Under the pieces are notes generated by a model. That model was given only the letters and a program-made list of their open reading frames with translations. It was not told the origin of the DNA and did not search any database. From an uncultured Ruminiclostridium sp. (GTDB lineage Bacteria; Bacillota; Clostridia; Oscillospirales; Ruminococcaceae), in contig CAJUQV010000002.1 of assembly GCA_910588335.1 (NCBI GenBank), forward strand, positions 62,001 through 126,000: 64,000 bases of DNA. Reading direction: 5' to 3'. The number at the start of each line of letters is the position of its first letter. The stretch's first letter is position 1. This document shows, piece by piece, positions 9,182 to 15,759 of this stretch. Position numbers and translations under genes: made by a program.

Positions 9182-9189
9182 AAATTATA

Positions 9190-9266
9190 AGAGCATGATT
9201 TTGATTTGCAGACAGCAAAACTATGCTCGGAAATCTTCGTACTGATTTTATGTAAACACGCTCTAA
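9190..9266. repeat. Possible short inverted-repeat element
   Basis: The stretch after argF begins with AGAGCATG (about 9190) and ends with CACGCTCT (about 9257-9264), so its ends are inverted repeats of roughly 8 bases with looser similarity inside. It resembles the MITE-like elements elsewhere in the window in starting with AGAGC and lying just after a stop codon, but the arms are short and it may be chance. Confidence 0.35.
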
Positions 9267-9284
9267 AGATTGGTATAAACAAGC

Positions 9285-9347
9285 AAAAAACCGCCGCTCA
9301 AGGAACAGAAAATGAAATCTGTTTTTGTCCTTTGAGCGGCGGTTTTT
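9285..9347. terminator. Strong bidirectional hairpin terminator after argF
   Basis: An inverted repeat with a stem built from AAAAACCGCCGCTCAA and its complement, plus an inner stem of ACAGA against TCTGT. It is flanked by A-runs on the left and T-runs on the right, so it can end transcription from either side. It separates the arginine cluster from the LytTR operon. Confidence 0.9.
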
Positions 9348-9368
9348 GCCATTTACTGCCTGTTTATT

Positions 9369-9398
9369 ACCGTTTATATATCTATTTATACCGATTAT
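9369..9398 (+). promoter_or_regulatory. Candidate LytTR-regulator binding site (direct repeat)
   Basis: ACCGTTTAT at 9369-9377 and ACCGATTAT at 9390-9398 form an imperfect direct repeat with a 12-base spacer, 21 bases start to start (two helical turns). The first copy fits the published LytTR consensus [TA][AC][CA]GTTN[AG][TG] exactly and the second has one mismatch. The repeat ends 10 bases before the -35 box of the promoter for the downstream LytTR gene, a position suited to autoregulation. Binding itself is inference. Confidence 0.6.
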
Positions 9399-9408
9399 CG
9401 CAAATCAG

Positions 9409-9437
9409 TTGATTCAATTGTTTATTTGTTTTATAAT
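9409..9437 (+). promoter_or_regulatory. Sigma-A type promoter of the LytTR/DUF3021 operon
   Basis: TTGATT at 9409-9414 and TATAAT at 9432-9437 with a 17-base spacer. It lies 33 bases before the start codon of the LytTR gene and directly after the argF terminator. Confidence 0.8.
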
Positions 9438-9469
9438 ATACTTATCGAAGCGGAAGGAGGTGAAGAACA

Positions 9470-9910
9470 GTGAATATTGAAATAAAAATCGACTCTTCAT
9501 GTATTGATCCCAAAATAATAATTATGACGGCTTCGGTTACGGAAAAGGTGAATAATATCATTAAAATACTTTCCGAGGATACTCCGCGGATGATTACCGG
9601 AATAAAGGAAGATAAAGCGGAAATTTTGGAAAAGCCGGAAATCATACGAATATACTCGGATATGGGAAAAACGGTATGCGCTGCCGAAAAAGGCACATAT
9701 ATTATAAAGCGCAGACTTTACGAAATTGAAGACCTGTTAAGCGGCGATTCGTTTGTGCGCATATCCAATTCGGAAATTATCAACCTTAAAAAGGTAAACA
9801 ATTTTGATATGAGCTTTGCGGGTACCATTTGCGTCAAGCTTTCAAACGGGGAGACAGTGTATGTGTCAAGACGGTATGTATCCAAAATCAAAAAAATCTT
9901 AGGTTTATAG
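9470..9910 (+). CDS. LytTR-family transcriptional regulator
   Basis: A 146-residue protein without a receiver domain. The C-terminal 100 residues form a LytTR DNA-binding domain: IIRIYSDMGKTVCA strands, KRRLYEIEDLL, FVRISNSEIINLKKV and the terminal VYVSRRYVSKIKKIL. This stand-alone class is usually encoded beside a DUF3021 membrane protein, as here. Translation starts at GTG 9470 with an excellent GGAAGGAGGTGA ribosome site at about 9453-9464. A promoter and a candidate LytTR operator are just upstream, suggesting autoregulation. What else it regulates is not visible. Confidence 0.92.
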   Translation: MNIEIKIDSSCIDPKIIIMTASVTEKVNNIIKILSEDTPRMITGIKEDKAEILEKPEIIRIYSDMGKTVCAAEKGTYIIKRRLYEIEDLLSGDSFVRISNSEIINLKKVNNFDMSFAGTICVKLSNGETVYVSRRYVSKIKKILGL

Positions 9911-9929
9911 CAGGGAAAGGAACAATTAT

Positions 9930-10400
9930 ATGAAAAAACAAATATTTACACGCGCACTTTTGGGGTTTCCTTTAGGTATGGCTGTCTGTTACATTATAAC
10001 AATAGCTGTTTCACTGATTTGGGCGGATGGATATTACACACCGTGTGTTCCGGAGCTTAAGGAACTTATGGGTAGTGAAATAAATGCCGTGATGCTGCAA
10101 GCTCTGCTTTCCGGTCTGTTGGGAGCGGGATTCGGCGGCGGTTCGATAATATGGGAACTTGATAATTGGAGTCTTGTAAAGCAAACCGGGATATATTTTC
10201 TGATTATTTCCTCTTTAATGCTTCCGGTGGCTTATTTTACTTATTGGATGGAGCACAGCACGGCGGGATTTTTAAGCTATTTCGGAATTTTCGTATTGAT
10301 TTTTACAGGCATATGGATTTTCCAATTTTTTACGGGTAAACGCAATGTAAAAAAATTAAACGCAGGTTTAAATAACATAAAAAGTGGGGATGGGAAGTAA
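9930..10400 (+). CDS. DUF3021 integral membrane protein
   Basis: A 156-residue, four-helix membrane protein of the DUF3021 family, the usual partner of stand-alone LytTR regulators in Firmicutes. Hydrophobic segments lie at about 10-30, 50-70, 85-105 and 115-135, and the C-terminus is basic and cytoplasmic-looking. It starts 19 bases after the LytTR stop with GGGAAAGGAAC upstream. By analogy with other LytTR/DUF3021 pairs it may sense an envelope signal or restrain the regulator; this is not shown by the sequence. Confidence 0.88.
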   Translation: MKKQIFTRALLGFPLGMAVCYIITIAVSLIWADGYYTPCVPELKELMGSEINAVMLQALLSGLLGAGFGGGSIIWELDNWSLVKQTGIYFLIISSLMLPVAYFTYWMEHSTAGFLSYFGIFVLIFTGIWIFQFFTGKRNVKKLNAGLNNIKSGDGK

Positions 10401-10402
10401 TA

Positions 10403-10445
10403 AAAACGGTACGGAGAATCAATAGGCTTTTCCGTACCGTTTTTG
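10403..10445. terminator. Hairpin terminator between convergent genes
   Basis: AAAAACGGTACGGA pairs with TCCGTACCGTTTTT around a loop of about 15 bases, with A-runs and T-runs on either side. It can serve the LytTR operon and the oppositely oriented binding-protein operon that ends at 10526. Confidence 0.9.
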
Positions 10446-10525
10446 AATATATGCTCTTATTATTGGAAGCATAGCACAGTTAGCGACTGATACAAAATTT
10501 TCGATTTTGCAATCGAACGTTAATA

Positions 10526-12154
10526 TTAAAATTTCTTCGCTTCCTTAAATACCACTGTTTTTGTAAAGGGATTGTACACTATTCCTTTACAGTCTTCGCC
10601 GAAAAAGGCGTATTCGCTTTGATTGAGCAAAGGAATAAATACCGCCGAATCAATTATTTTCCGTTCCGCCAGATAGTAAAGCTCCGCGCTTTCTTTTTCT
10701 GAAGCTGAAATTTCCGCTTTTGAAAGCAATTCGTTAAAGCTCGGATCGCTGTATCCGCTGTAATTGGATCCGCCGGAGGAAGAAAAAGAAGACAGATAAG
10801 AATATGGGCTGTTGAAATTTCCCGATATATCGGCGACAATAAAATCAAAATCACCGCTTTGGAGCACACGGTCATGATCCGCGTCGGAAAGGCGTTTTAT
10901 GTTGCAGTAAAAATTCAGTTCAGACTGCCACATCTGCGATATGTCGGAAATATATTCAAAAATTACATCGTCGTCGGGAACATATATGGTAAGTCCGGAC
11001 CATGAGTTTTTATTTACGTTTTCCAAGGCCATTTCAAGCGTGCTTTTAGCGAGATTACCGTCATATGGCAGATAACATTCCTTATCCGCAAGCTTTCGGT
11101 AAAATTCCTCGCCTATATTTATCGCGTTGGGAACAATTCCCTTTGCCTTGCGGTATCCGACGGTGTTTATTTCGCAAAGTTCCCTTTGAATACTGTACGC
11201 CAAAGCCTGTCTCAGGTTTTCGTTTGCAAACGAACCGCTTTTTGTGTTAAAAAGCACACCCCAAATACGTGTTTCGCTTTCGGTATTTTTATATCCTGAG
11301 TTCAAAAGCTGTATGGCTTCCGATCCGGATGTGATGTATACATGACTTTGTTCATTCAAAAAATTCTGATAACTGTTGTCTTCCTCAATGAAAAAATTAA
11401 GTCCATGGGGGGAAATGGCGCCGTTTTCGTTATTTTTTATGTTAGCTCTCATTATAATATTATTATTGTCGCTGCTCCAGCGGTCGTAGCTCCAGCGATA
11501 AAGGTAAAAAGCGCCGTTGGAGGCCACGCTGCCTCCGTAGAGTCCGTACTTTCCGTTTGAGTTTTCGTAAAACTCACGGTTGCAAGGCATAGCCGGGACG
11601 GTGGTGAGCATTACGGGAAACGATGGATTGGGAGAATCCAAGGTTATTTCCAAAGTTTTGTCGTCAAGCGCTTTAACGCCTAATTCCGATAAATCTTCAA
11701 TAATTCCTTTGTTGATTTTTTCCGAATTTTTTATGCAGAAGAAATTGCCGGCGCTTTTTGATTTGGTGGAAGGACGAAAAAGACGCTGAAAAGCAAATAC
11801 AAAGTCATGAGCAGTACAGGGAGCTTCAAATTTATCTCCGTCATACCAGTATATATTGTCTCGCAGATCAAAGGTGTAGGTTAATCCGTCCTCGCTTACC
11901 GCATAACTTTCCGCTGCTGCGCTTTGAAGATTTCCCTCGTTGTCCACTCTTAAAAGTCCCTCAAACATATTTGCAATTATTTCATATGAGGCGCTGTCGG
12001 TTGCCGTCTGAGGATCTAATGTAACGGGATTTGCGGCAATATCGTACTTAAAGATATACCCGCTGCCGTCATTCTTTTTGCATGAGGAAATCAGCGGCAG
12101 CATTACCGTGACAATTAACAGAGCCGCATTTTTAACTGATTTTTTAAATTTCAA
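10526..12154 (-). CDS. Oligopeptide ABC transporter substrate-binding lipoprotein
   Basis: A family-5 (OppA/DppA) extracellular solute-binding protein, about 542 residues. The N-terminus has a positively charged stretch, a hydrophobic core and a lipobox LISSC with the lipidated cysteine at 25. The mature part shows family features such as NPVTLDPQTATD, SASYEIIANMFEGLL and FAFQRLFRP. I favour TTG 12154 as start: it overlaps the nrdG stop region and has AAGGGAG about 11 bases upstream; a frame-wide ATG at 12193 would lack a ribosome site. No permease or ATPase genes are adjacent, so this is an orphan binding protein co-transcribed with nrdG. Confidence 0.88.
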   Translation of the reverse strand: MKFKKSVKNAALLIVTVMLPLISSCKKNDGSGYIFKYDIAANPVTLDPQTATDSASYEIIANMFEGLLRVDNEGNLQSAAAESYAVSEDGLTYTFDLRDNIYWYDGDKFEAPCTAHDFVFAFQRLFRPSTKSKSAGNFFCIKNSEKINKGIIEDLSELGVKALDDKTLEITLDSPNPSFPVMLTTVPAMPCNREFYENSNGKYGLYGGSVASNGAFYLYRWSYDRWSSDNNNIIMRANIKNNENGAISPHGLNFFIEEDNSYQNFLNEQSHVYITSGSEAIQLLNSGYKNTESETRIWGVLFNTKSGSFANENLRQALAYSIQRELCEINTVGYRKAKGIVPNAINIGEEFYRKLADKECYLPYDGNLAKSTLEMALENVNKNSWSGLTIYVPDDDVIFEYISDISQMWQSELNFYCNIKRLSDADHDRVLQSGDFDFIVADISGNFNSPYSYLSSFSSSGGSNYSGYSDPSFNELLSKAEISASEKESAELYYLAERKIIDSAVFIPLLNQSEYAFFGEDCKGIVYNPFTKTVVFKEAKKF

Positions 12155-12647
12155 TTTCCACCGCACTCCCTTGCTTAAGACTTTCTTGTACATCTATTGT
12201 GCGTTGGTTTGAGCTTCCCTTATATTTAAGCTCAAGGCTGCGGCGGCTAAGGTCGAATTTTCCGTCAATCAATATATCGAGACAGCACAAAAAGTCCATG
12301 ACAAACTTATCATTCTTCGACATTTCAATAAGCGTCTCAAACTTATAGCCTGTGAACGCCATAAGATGATAGTTGAGTTCCTTGAGCTTTTTAGCCGTAT
12401 AAGCGCAGGCTTCTGGCTGACAAAACGGTTCTCCCCCTGAAAATGTCACTCCCGAAGTGAGCTTGTTTTTCCGTATTTTTTCTATTATTTTGTCACAGTC
12501 AGCGTATCTTCCTTCGTTAAAATCATGCGTCTGGGGATTATGGCAGCCTTCGCAGTGATGTGGACAGCCTTGTGTAAATATCGTAAAGCGAAAGCCCGGT
12601 CCGTCGACTATGGAGTCGGCTACCAAGCCCGCGAGTTTGATTTTCAT
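12144..12647 (-). CDS. nrdG: Anaerobic ribonucleotide reductase activating protein
   Basis: A radical-SAM activase that installs the glycyl radical in the class III reductase NrdD. The 167-residue sequence has the iron-sulfur cysteines C28, C32 and C35 (CPHHCEGC) and the SAM-binding TFSGGEP motif at about 68-74. It overlaps the upstream tautomerase gene by 4 bases (ATGA), so translation is coupled. nrdD is not in the window, which is unusual because the two genes are often adjacent. The N-terminal GPGFRFTIFTQGCPH pattern separates NrdG from pyruvate-formate-lyase activase. Confidence 0.93.
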   Translation of the reverse strand: MKIKLAGLVADSIVDGPGFRFTIFTQGCPHHCEGCHNPQTHDFNEGRYADCDKIIEKIRKNKLTSGVTFSGGEPFCQPEACAYTAKKLKELNYHLMAFTGYKFETLIEMSKNDKFVMDFLCCLDILIDGKFDLSRRSLELKYKGSSNQRTIDVQESLKQGSAVEIEI

Positions 12648-12877
12648 TTGTTTTTTCCTTCCTTTTGCTCAAACAACTTTTCGGCGTATTCGGATTTAAC
12701 TTTATCAATTGTTTTTCCGCCTATTCCAAAGCACTTGTCGGGTAATTCCTTTATTGTGACGGAAAAAAATTTCTGCGGTATATTCATTATTTCGGATGAT
12801 ACTTCCGTAAGCTTTTGAATAAGCAGTTCTTTTTGTTGTTCTGTAAGTGTTCCGCTTTCAACCGATATGTAAGGCAT
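12644..12877 (-). CDS. 4-oxalocrotonate tautomerase family protein
   Basis: A 77-residue small tautomerase. The N-terminus MPYISVESG gives the catalytic Pro1 after methionine removal, and the remaining beta-alpha-beta pattern (LTEQQKELLIQKLTEV, then KFFSVTIKELP) is characteristic. The substrate is unknown. A good ribosome site, AAAGGAG, lies 7 bases upstream. It is the first gene of the tautomerase-nrdG-binding-protein operon and overlaps nrdG by 4 bases. The C-terminal tail of about 20 charged residues is longer than in the shortest family members. Confidence 0.88.
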   Translation of the reverse strand: MPYISVESGTLTEQQKELLIQKLTEVSSEIMNIPQKFFSVTIKELPDKCFGIGGKTIDKVKSEYAEKLFEQKEGKNK

Positions 12878-12914
12878 TTTATTTCTCCTTTGTCTTTTTT
12901 GTTTTCCATAATAA

Positions 12915-12943
12915 AGTATACCTTTTATTTTATATTATGTCAA
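12915..12943 (-). promoter_or_regulatory. Sigma-A promoter of the tautomerase-nrdG operon
   Basis: Read on the minus strand: TTGACA (12943-12938), 17-base spacer, TATACT (12920-12915). Both boxes are near-consensus, and the start codon of the tautomerase gene is about 38 bases downstream. Confidence 0.88.
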
Positions 12944-13052
12944 TTACAAAAAGGTTACAATTTTATGAAATTTTTTAAAAAACACTGCTCAATTACTGTC
13001 GTTCTGCTGTGCAGTAAGAAATTTTGTCAAAAATATTAGGTTAAAGGATATT

Positions 13053-13169
13053 TTATAAATTCGACGCATAAAGCAGGTTTTCAAGGAGAATTTCGTAATT
13101 TGTGTAAGAATCGGATATAGGCAGTGCCGGTTGTGCGCTGTTAAACACTTCCATTGGCTGAAAAATCAT
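13053..13169 (-). CDS. 38-residue acidic ORF overlapping the ADP-ribosyltransferase stop
   Basis: Begins with an ATG that shares bases with the stop codon of the ADP-ribosyltransferase gene (TAATG), so translation could be coupled. The predicted peptide begins MIFQPMEVFN and ends with a hydrophobic ILLENLLYASNL tail; it has four acidic residues (Glu7, Asp20, Glu26, Glu30) and no Lys, Arg or His. No family is recognised. Such small acidic coupled ORFs can be immunity or chaperone factors for a toxin, but it could equally be a chance frame or the remnant of a longer gene. No separate ribosome site is seen, which fits coupling. Confidence 0.45.
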   Translation of the reverse strand: MIFQPMEVFNSAQPALPISDSYTNYEILLENLLYASNL

Positions 13170-13720
13170 TATATAAGTTGGACTTCTAAGCATACATAAT
13201 GTTTTCCGGGCTCATCTACGATTCTTGTTCCGGTGATTCTGTATGAAGTGTCGCGTGCCAAAAGTATTTCCGGCTCGGTTCGAGTGTGCTTCAGCTCTGA
13301 GTACCCCCTGAGGTCGATAAAAGAAACGTTTGGAGAAGGCGTTATTTCCAGAAGGATTCCTTTATTTCCGCCGGATGCGTATTTTTCGGCGCATCTTTTT
13401 ATATCGGATGTTGAGGTATACGCTTTCCATCTTCTTGTTCTTCCGTCTATCAGAGACGAAAGTTGTTCAGTGGTTTTTTTTCCGAATTCGTCCGGTCCCG
13501 TTCCACGGTAAAGCACCGGAAAGTGGCTTAATACATCCGGTACCATTCTGCCGTCAATACTTCTTATGATAGTTTCCAATTTTTCTATTTGGGTATGTGT
13601 AAGAACCATACCGTTAGGCAGATGTGTGGGCGGAACTCCTTTTATTTTCCTGAGATATTGGTTGACAGCCTTATAATCACCGTTTTTGTAAACCTTTATA
13701 CCGTAATTGGGATATGGCAT
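13169..13720 (-). CDS. R-S-E class ADP-ribosyltransferase (ADPrib_exo_Tox-like)
   Basis: A 183-residue protein that is almost entirely a mono-ADP-ribosyltransferase fold. The catalytic triad of the R-S-E class is visible: Arg72 in LYRGTG, the STS motif at 103-105 (AYTSTS), and Glu149-x-Glu151 in TEPEILLARDTSYRI. ExE toxins of this class usually modify arginine. The N-terminus (GDYKAVNQYLRK, then a helix before the RGT strand) fits exoenzyme toxins. ATG 13720 is chosen because AAAGGAGC lies about 8 bases upstream; the frame extends 16 codons further without support. There is no signal peptide, so the target may be inside the producing cell or delivery may use another route. A 38-residue acidic ORF overlaps the stop. 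Confidence 0.8.
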   Translation of the reverse strand: MPYPNYGIKVYKNGDYKAVNQYLRKIKGVPPTHLPNGMVLTHTQIEKLETIIRSIDGRMVPDVLSHFPVLYRGTGPDEFGKKTTEQLSSLIDGRTRRWKAYTSTSDIKRCAEKYASGGNKGILLEITPSPNVSFIDLRGYSELKHTRTEPEILLARDTSYRITGTRIVDEPGKHYVCLEVQLI

Positions 13721-13862
13721 TTTAACAGCTCCTTTCGCTTTGGAATCTGCCTCCACATGATACTGCACGCATTTTGTGAAGATAGATTCTTACTTTTTGT
13801 GCTCGAATTTTTATTGTTAAAGCATATGAAAAATATTTTTGTAATATGCAGAAGTTGTCCTA

Positions 13863-13891
13863 CATATATATTAGCATAAGAAAAAGGACAA
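13863..13891 (-). promoter_or_regulatory. Candidate promoter and inverted repeat upstream of the ADP-ribosyltransferase
   Basis: On the minus strand TTGTCC (13891-13886), a 17-base spacer and TATATG (13868-13863) form a moderate promoter. TTGTCCT and AGGACAA (13855-13861 and 13885-13891) are a 7-bp inverted repeat that brackets the -10 region, which could be an operator. The transcript leader to the start codon would be about 140 bases. Confidence 0.4.
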
Positions 13892-13897
13892 TCATTA

Positions 13898-14011
13898 AGA
13901 GCCTGTTTTTTATAAATATGCTATGAGCTTTTTCGTAAAACTTTGCCGATAACTTGTTATTGACAAAATTTGATTGAAAACTCATGAAGGAATCTTGTTA
14001 AAACAGGCTCT
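13898..14011. mobile_element. MITE-like inverted-repeat element, family C
   Basis: A 114-bp segment bounded by perfect 12-bp terminal inverted repeats: AGAGCCTGTTTT at 13898-13909 and AAAACAGGCTCT at 14000-14011. The interior holds further complementary stretches (ATGAGCTTTTTCG against GAAAACTCAT). There is no coding potential. It lies in the divergent space between the ADP-ribosyltransferase and the DUF2589 pair. The rest of this 327-base gap holds only the candidate promoter and a long untranslated leader. Confidence 0.7.
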
Positions 14012-14047
14012 GTACTAATCTGCGGTAAAAAGAAAGGAAGTCTCGAA

Positions 14048-14551
14048 ATGAGGAAAAATAACGAAAACAAAAACGGAAACGAATTTACTCTTTCTGATGT
14101 TATAAGAGGTATACAGCACTGTGTAAATTCAAGCGTTGAGATAGCCGAACAGCACTATATAAAAACGATGGAAAAGTTTTTTTATAATGACGGAACACCT
14201 GTTACCAAGACAATTAATATAAACGAAAATTCACAGATAGAAGTGCCGTTGATTTGTTTAAGCAATCACGGAAGCCTCGATTTTGAGGAAATGCGGATAA
14301 AAACAAAGATGAGTATAGACAATATACGCGAAAAATCTGTTGAAAACGAACTTATGTCTGCTTCGGAGGAGCATGGCGAATTTACGCGCGGATCATTTTC
14401 GGTTTCATTGGGGAGTGTACATAAGGACAACAACGAAGCGTCGTTGGCGGAAATTGAAATGGTATTCAAGCGGAACGATCCTCCCGAAGCACTATCAAGG
14501 GTTATTGATTATATCAATAATATGATCAAAATTAAAGAAAACGAGGATTAA
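14048..14551 (+). CDS. DUF2589-like protein 1
   Basis: A 167-residue protein without signal peptide or membrane segment. It resembles the DUF2589 family: an N-terminal helix with VIRGIQHCVNSSVEIAEQHY, a strand ending EVPLICLSNHGSLDFEEMRIKTKMSI, and a C-terminal ALSRVIDYINNM that parallels the paralogue at 14714. The two genes share these segments but are otherwise diverged, as is usual for the tandem DUF2589 genes seen in other bacteria. Molecular function is unknown. The ribosome site AAAGGAAG precedes ATG 14048. It is transcribed away from the ADP-ribosyltransferase gene. Confidence 0.7.
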   Translation: MRKNNENKNGNEFTLSDVIRGIQHCVNSSVEIAEQHYIKTMEKFFYNDGTPVTKTININENSQIEVPLICLSNHGSLDFEEMRIKTKMSIDNIREKSVENELMSASEEHGEFTRGSFSVSLGSVHKDNNEASLAEIEMVFKRNDPPEALSRVIDYINNMIKIKENED

Positions 14552-14552
14552 C

Positions 14553-14650
14553 AATCTTTGGTTAATGTATAGATAAATAATATGGATGACCAAAGATTAG
14601 TGCTTAGCATGCAATCTTTAATCGAGTCTATAACTTGATTAAAGATTGGC
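14553..14650. repeat. Two hairpins between the DUF2589 genes (second is hairpin family D)
   Basis: The first hairpin pairs AATCTTTGGT (14553-14562) with ACCAAAGATT (14589-14598). The second pairs GCAATCTTTAATCGAG (14611-14626) with CTTGATTAAAGATTGGC (14634-14650). The second is closely related to hairpins at 37511-37545 and 54702-54745. Neither is followed by a clear T-run, so they look like mobile repeats or RNA processing/attenuation structures rather than plain terminators. Confidence 0.65.
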
Positions 14651-14713
14651 ATAAGCTATTTTTATCCTCGGAATTAAAGCGGCGTTTTGCCCCTTTAAGA
14701 AAGGAATGAATCT

Positions 14714-15331
14714 ATGAATCATGAAATCGTAAGCGGAATCGTAAACTCTTTGCCCATCGAAAAGATGGTTGCCGCGCCTTTGGTTGCGGCTGTAAAAGCC
14801 CAAAGTGAAATGAGCCTGTCGCTCGCTCATTTTATTCAGGACGTAGGTATTGACAAAGACGGCAATATGCGTATGGTTACTCTGAAGTATGAGGAATCAT
14901 CGTCCGATCCTTCAACTCCCGGTCAGACCCGTTATATTCAGGCTCCGTTCCTCGCTATGACCGGACTTCCGAATCTGGCGGTTGAAAGTGCGGATATTTC
15001 CTTTGATCTTGAGGTCAACACTGCGGAGGAAGATAAGAACATAAATAATGAAGACGCCAATATAACTACAGAGTATAAATCATGGTGGAGCCCCGTTACC
15101 GCGAAATTCACGGGTAACGTTACACATAGCAGTGAACAGACAAGGAGCACCGACACAAGAGCGAAATACACCTTTAACATTTCCGCCCGCAAGCAGGGAA
15201 CTCCCGAAGCGTTTTCAAGAATAATAGACGCCATTACAAATACCGTAGCAAATCCTACAGCCAATAAGCCCGCAAATGACAAACCTCTGATAGAAGAAAA
15301 TTCCGGTGGCGGAGGAAATAAAGAGAAATAA
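14714..15331 (+). CDS. DUF2589 family protein 2
   Basis: A 205-residue protein that matches the DUF2589 pattern well: MVAAPLVAAVKAQSEMSLS and HFIQDVGID near the N-terminus, YIQAPFLAMTGLPNLAVESADISFDLEV in the middle (split here as YIQAPFLAM and LAVESADISFDLEV), the WWSPVTAKFTGNVTHS segment, and TRAKYTFNISARKQGTPEA followed by FSRIIDAI. The C-terminal tail is low complexity (Asn/Pro/Gly/Glu/Lys). No catalytic motif is known for the family. AAGAAAGGAATG precedes ATG 14714. It forms a tandem pair with the gene at 14048. Confidence 0.85.
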   Translation: MNHEIVSGIVNSLPIEKMVAAPLVAAVKAQSEMSLSLAHFIQDVGIDKDGNMRMVTLKYEESSSDPSTPGQTRYIQAPFLAMTGLPNLAVESADISFDLEVNTAEEDKNINNEDANITTEYKSWWSPVTAKFTGNVTHSSEQTRSTDTRAKYTFNISARKQGTPEAFSRIIDAITNTVANPTANKPANDKPLIEENSGGGGNKEK

Positions 15332-15396
15332 TCCTATAACCTGTTGATGTTTTGGCGGAATAAATCACAGACGACTATTAAAAAATAAATTTTGAT

Positions 15397-15430
15397 ATTA
15401 TGCCGGAGTAATAAGCTTCGGCATAATTTT
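15397..15430 (+). terminator. Terminator of the DUF2589 pair
   Basis: ATTATGCCG (15397-15405) pairs with CGGCATAAT (15419-15427), followed by TTTTAT. It lies 66 bases after the stop of the second DUF2589 gene. Confidence 0.75.
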
Positions 15431-15531
15431 ATGCAGTCTGTGGTGAAAAGTTATTGTTACAAGCGGATATTATCAGATCAAATTTATAAAGAAAATGAAA
15501 CCGATATATATGGAAGGGCCTTGACCAATAC

Positions 15532-15560
15532 TTTACAAAACAAGGAAAATATGTTATAAT
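15532..15560 (+). promoter_or_regulatory. Sigma-A promoter in a gene-free region
   Basis: TTTACA (15532-15537), 17-base spacer, TATAAT (15555-15560). The first clear start codon is about 200 bases downstream (15760), so it gives either a long leader or a short independent RNA. Confidence 0.65.
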
Positions 15561-15566
15561 ATTTAT

Positions 15567-15665
15567 TACTCCACCAATGAAGCGTTGTCGGCAATACTTG
15601 CCACAAAGAAAAAATCTCTGCATTAAAAATGTTGGCAATATCGCATATTGCTGCGTTTTTTCTTA
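15567..15665 (+). ncRNA. Candidate small RNA or structured leader
   Basis: The stretch between the promoter at 15532 and a terminator-like hairpin (GCAATAT, loop CGC, ATATTGC at about 15634-15650, then a run of T) has no open frame of note. A second GGCAATACTTGCC-like hairpin lies inside. It could be a roughly 100-base small RNA or the leader of the downstream methyltransferase gene. No known RNA family is recognised. The remaining bases to 15760 show nothing else. Confidence 0.3.
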
Positions 15666-15759
15666 ATATTTTTTATTTAAGTCTATGTTTTGTGGCAAAA
15701 TTTCATTGTGGGAGCAATAACAAGATAAAACAGAAATGTTAAAAAAGGGGAGCAATTAT

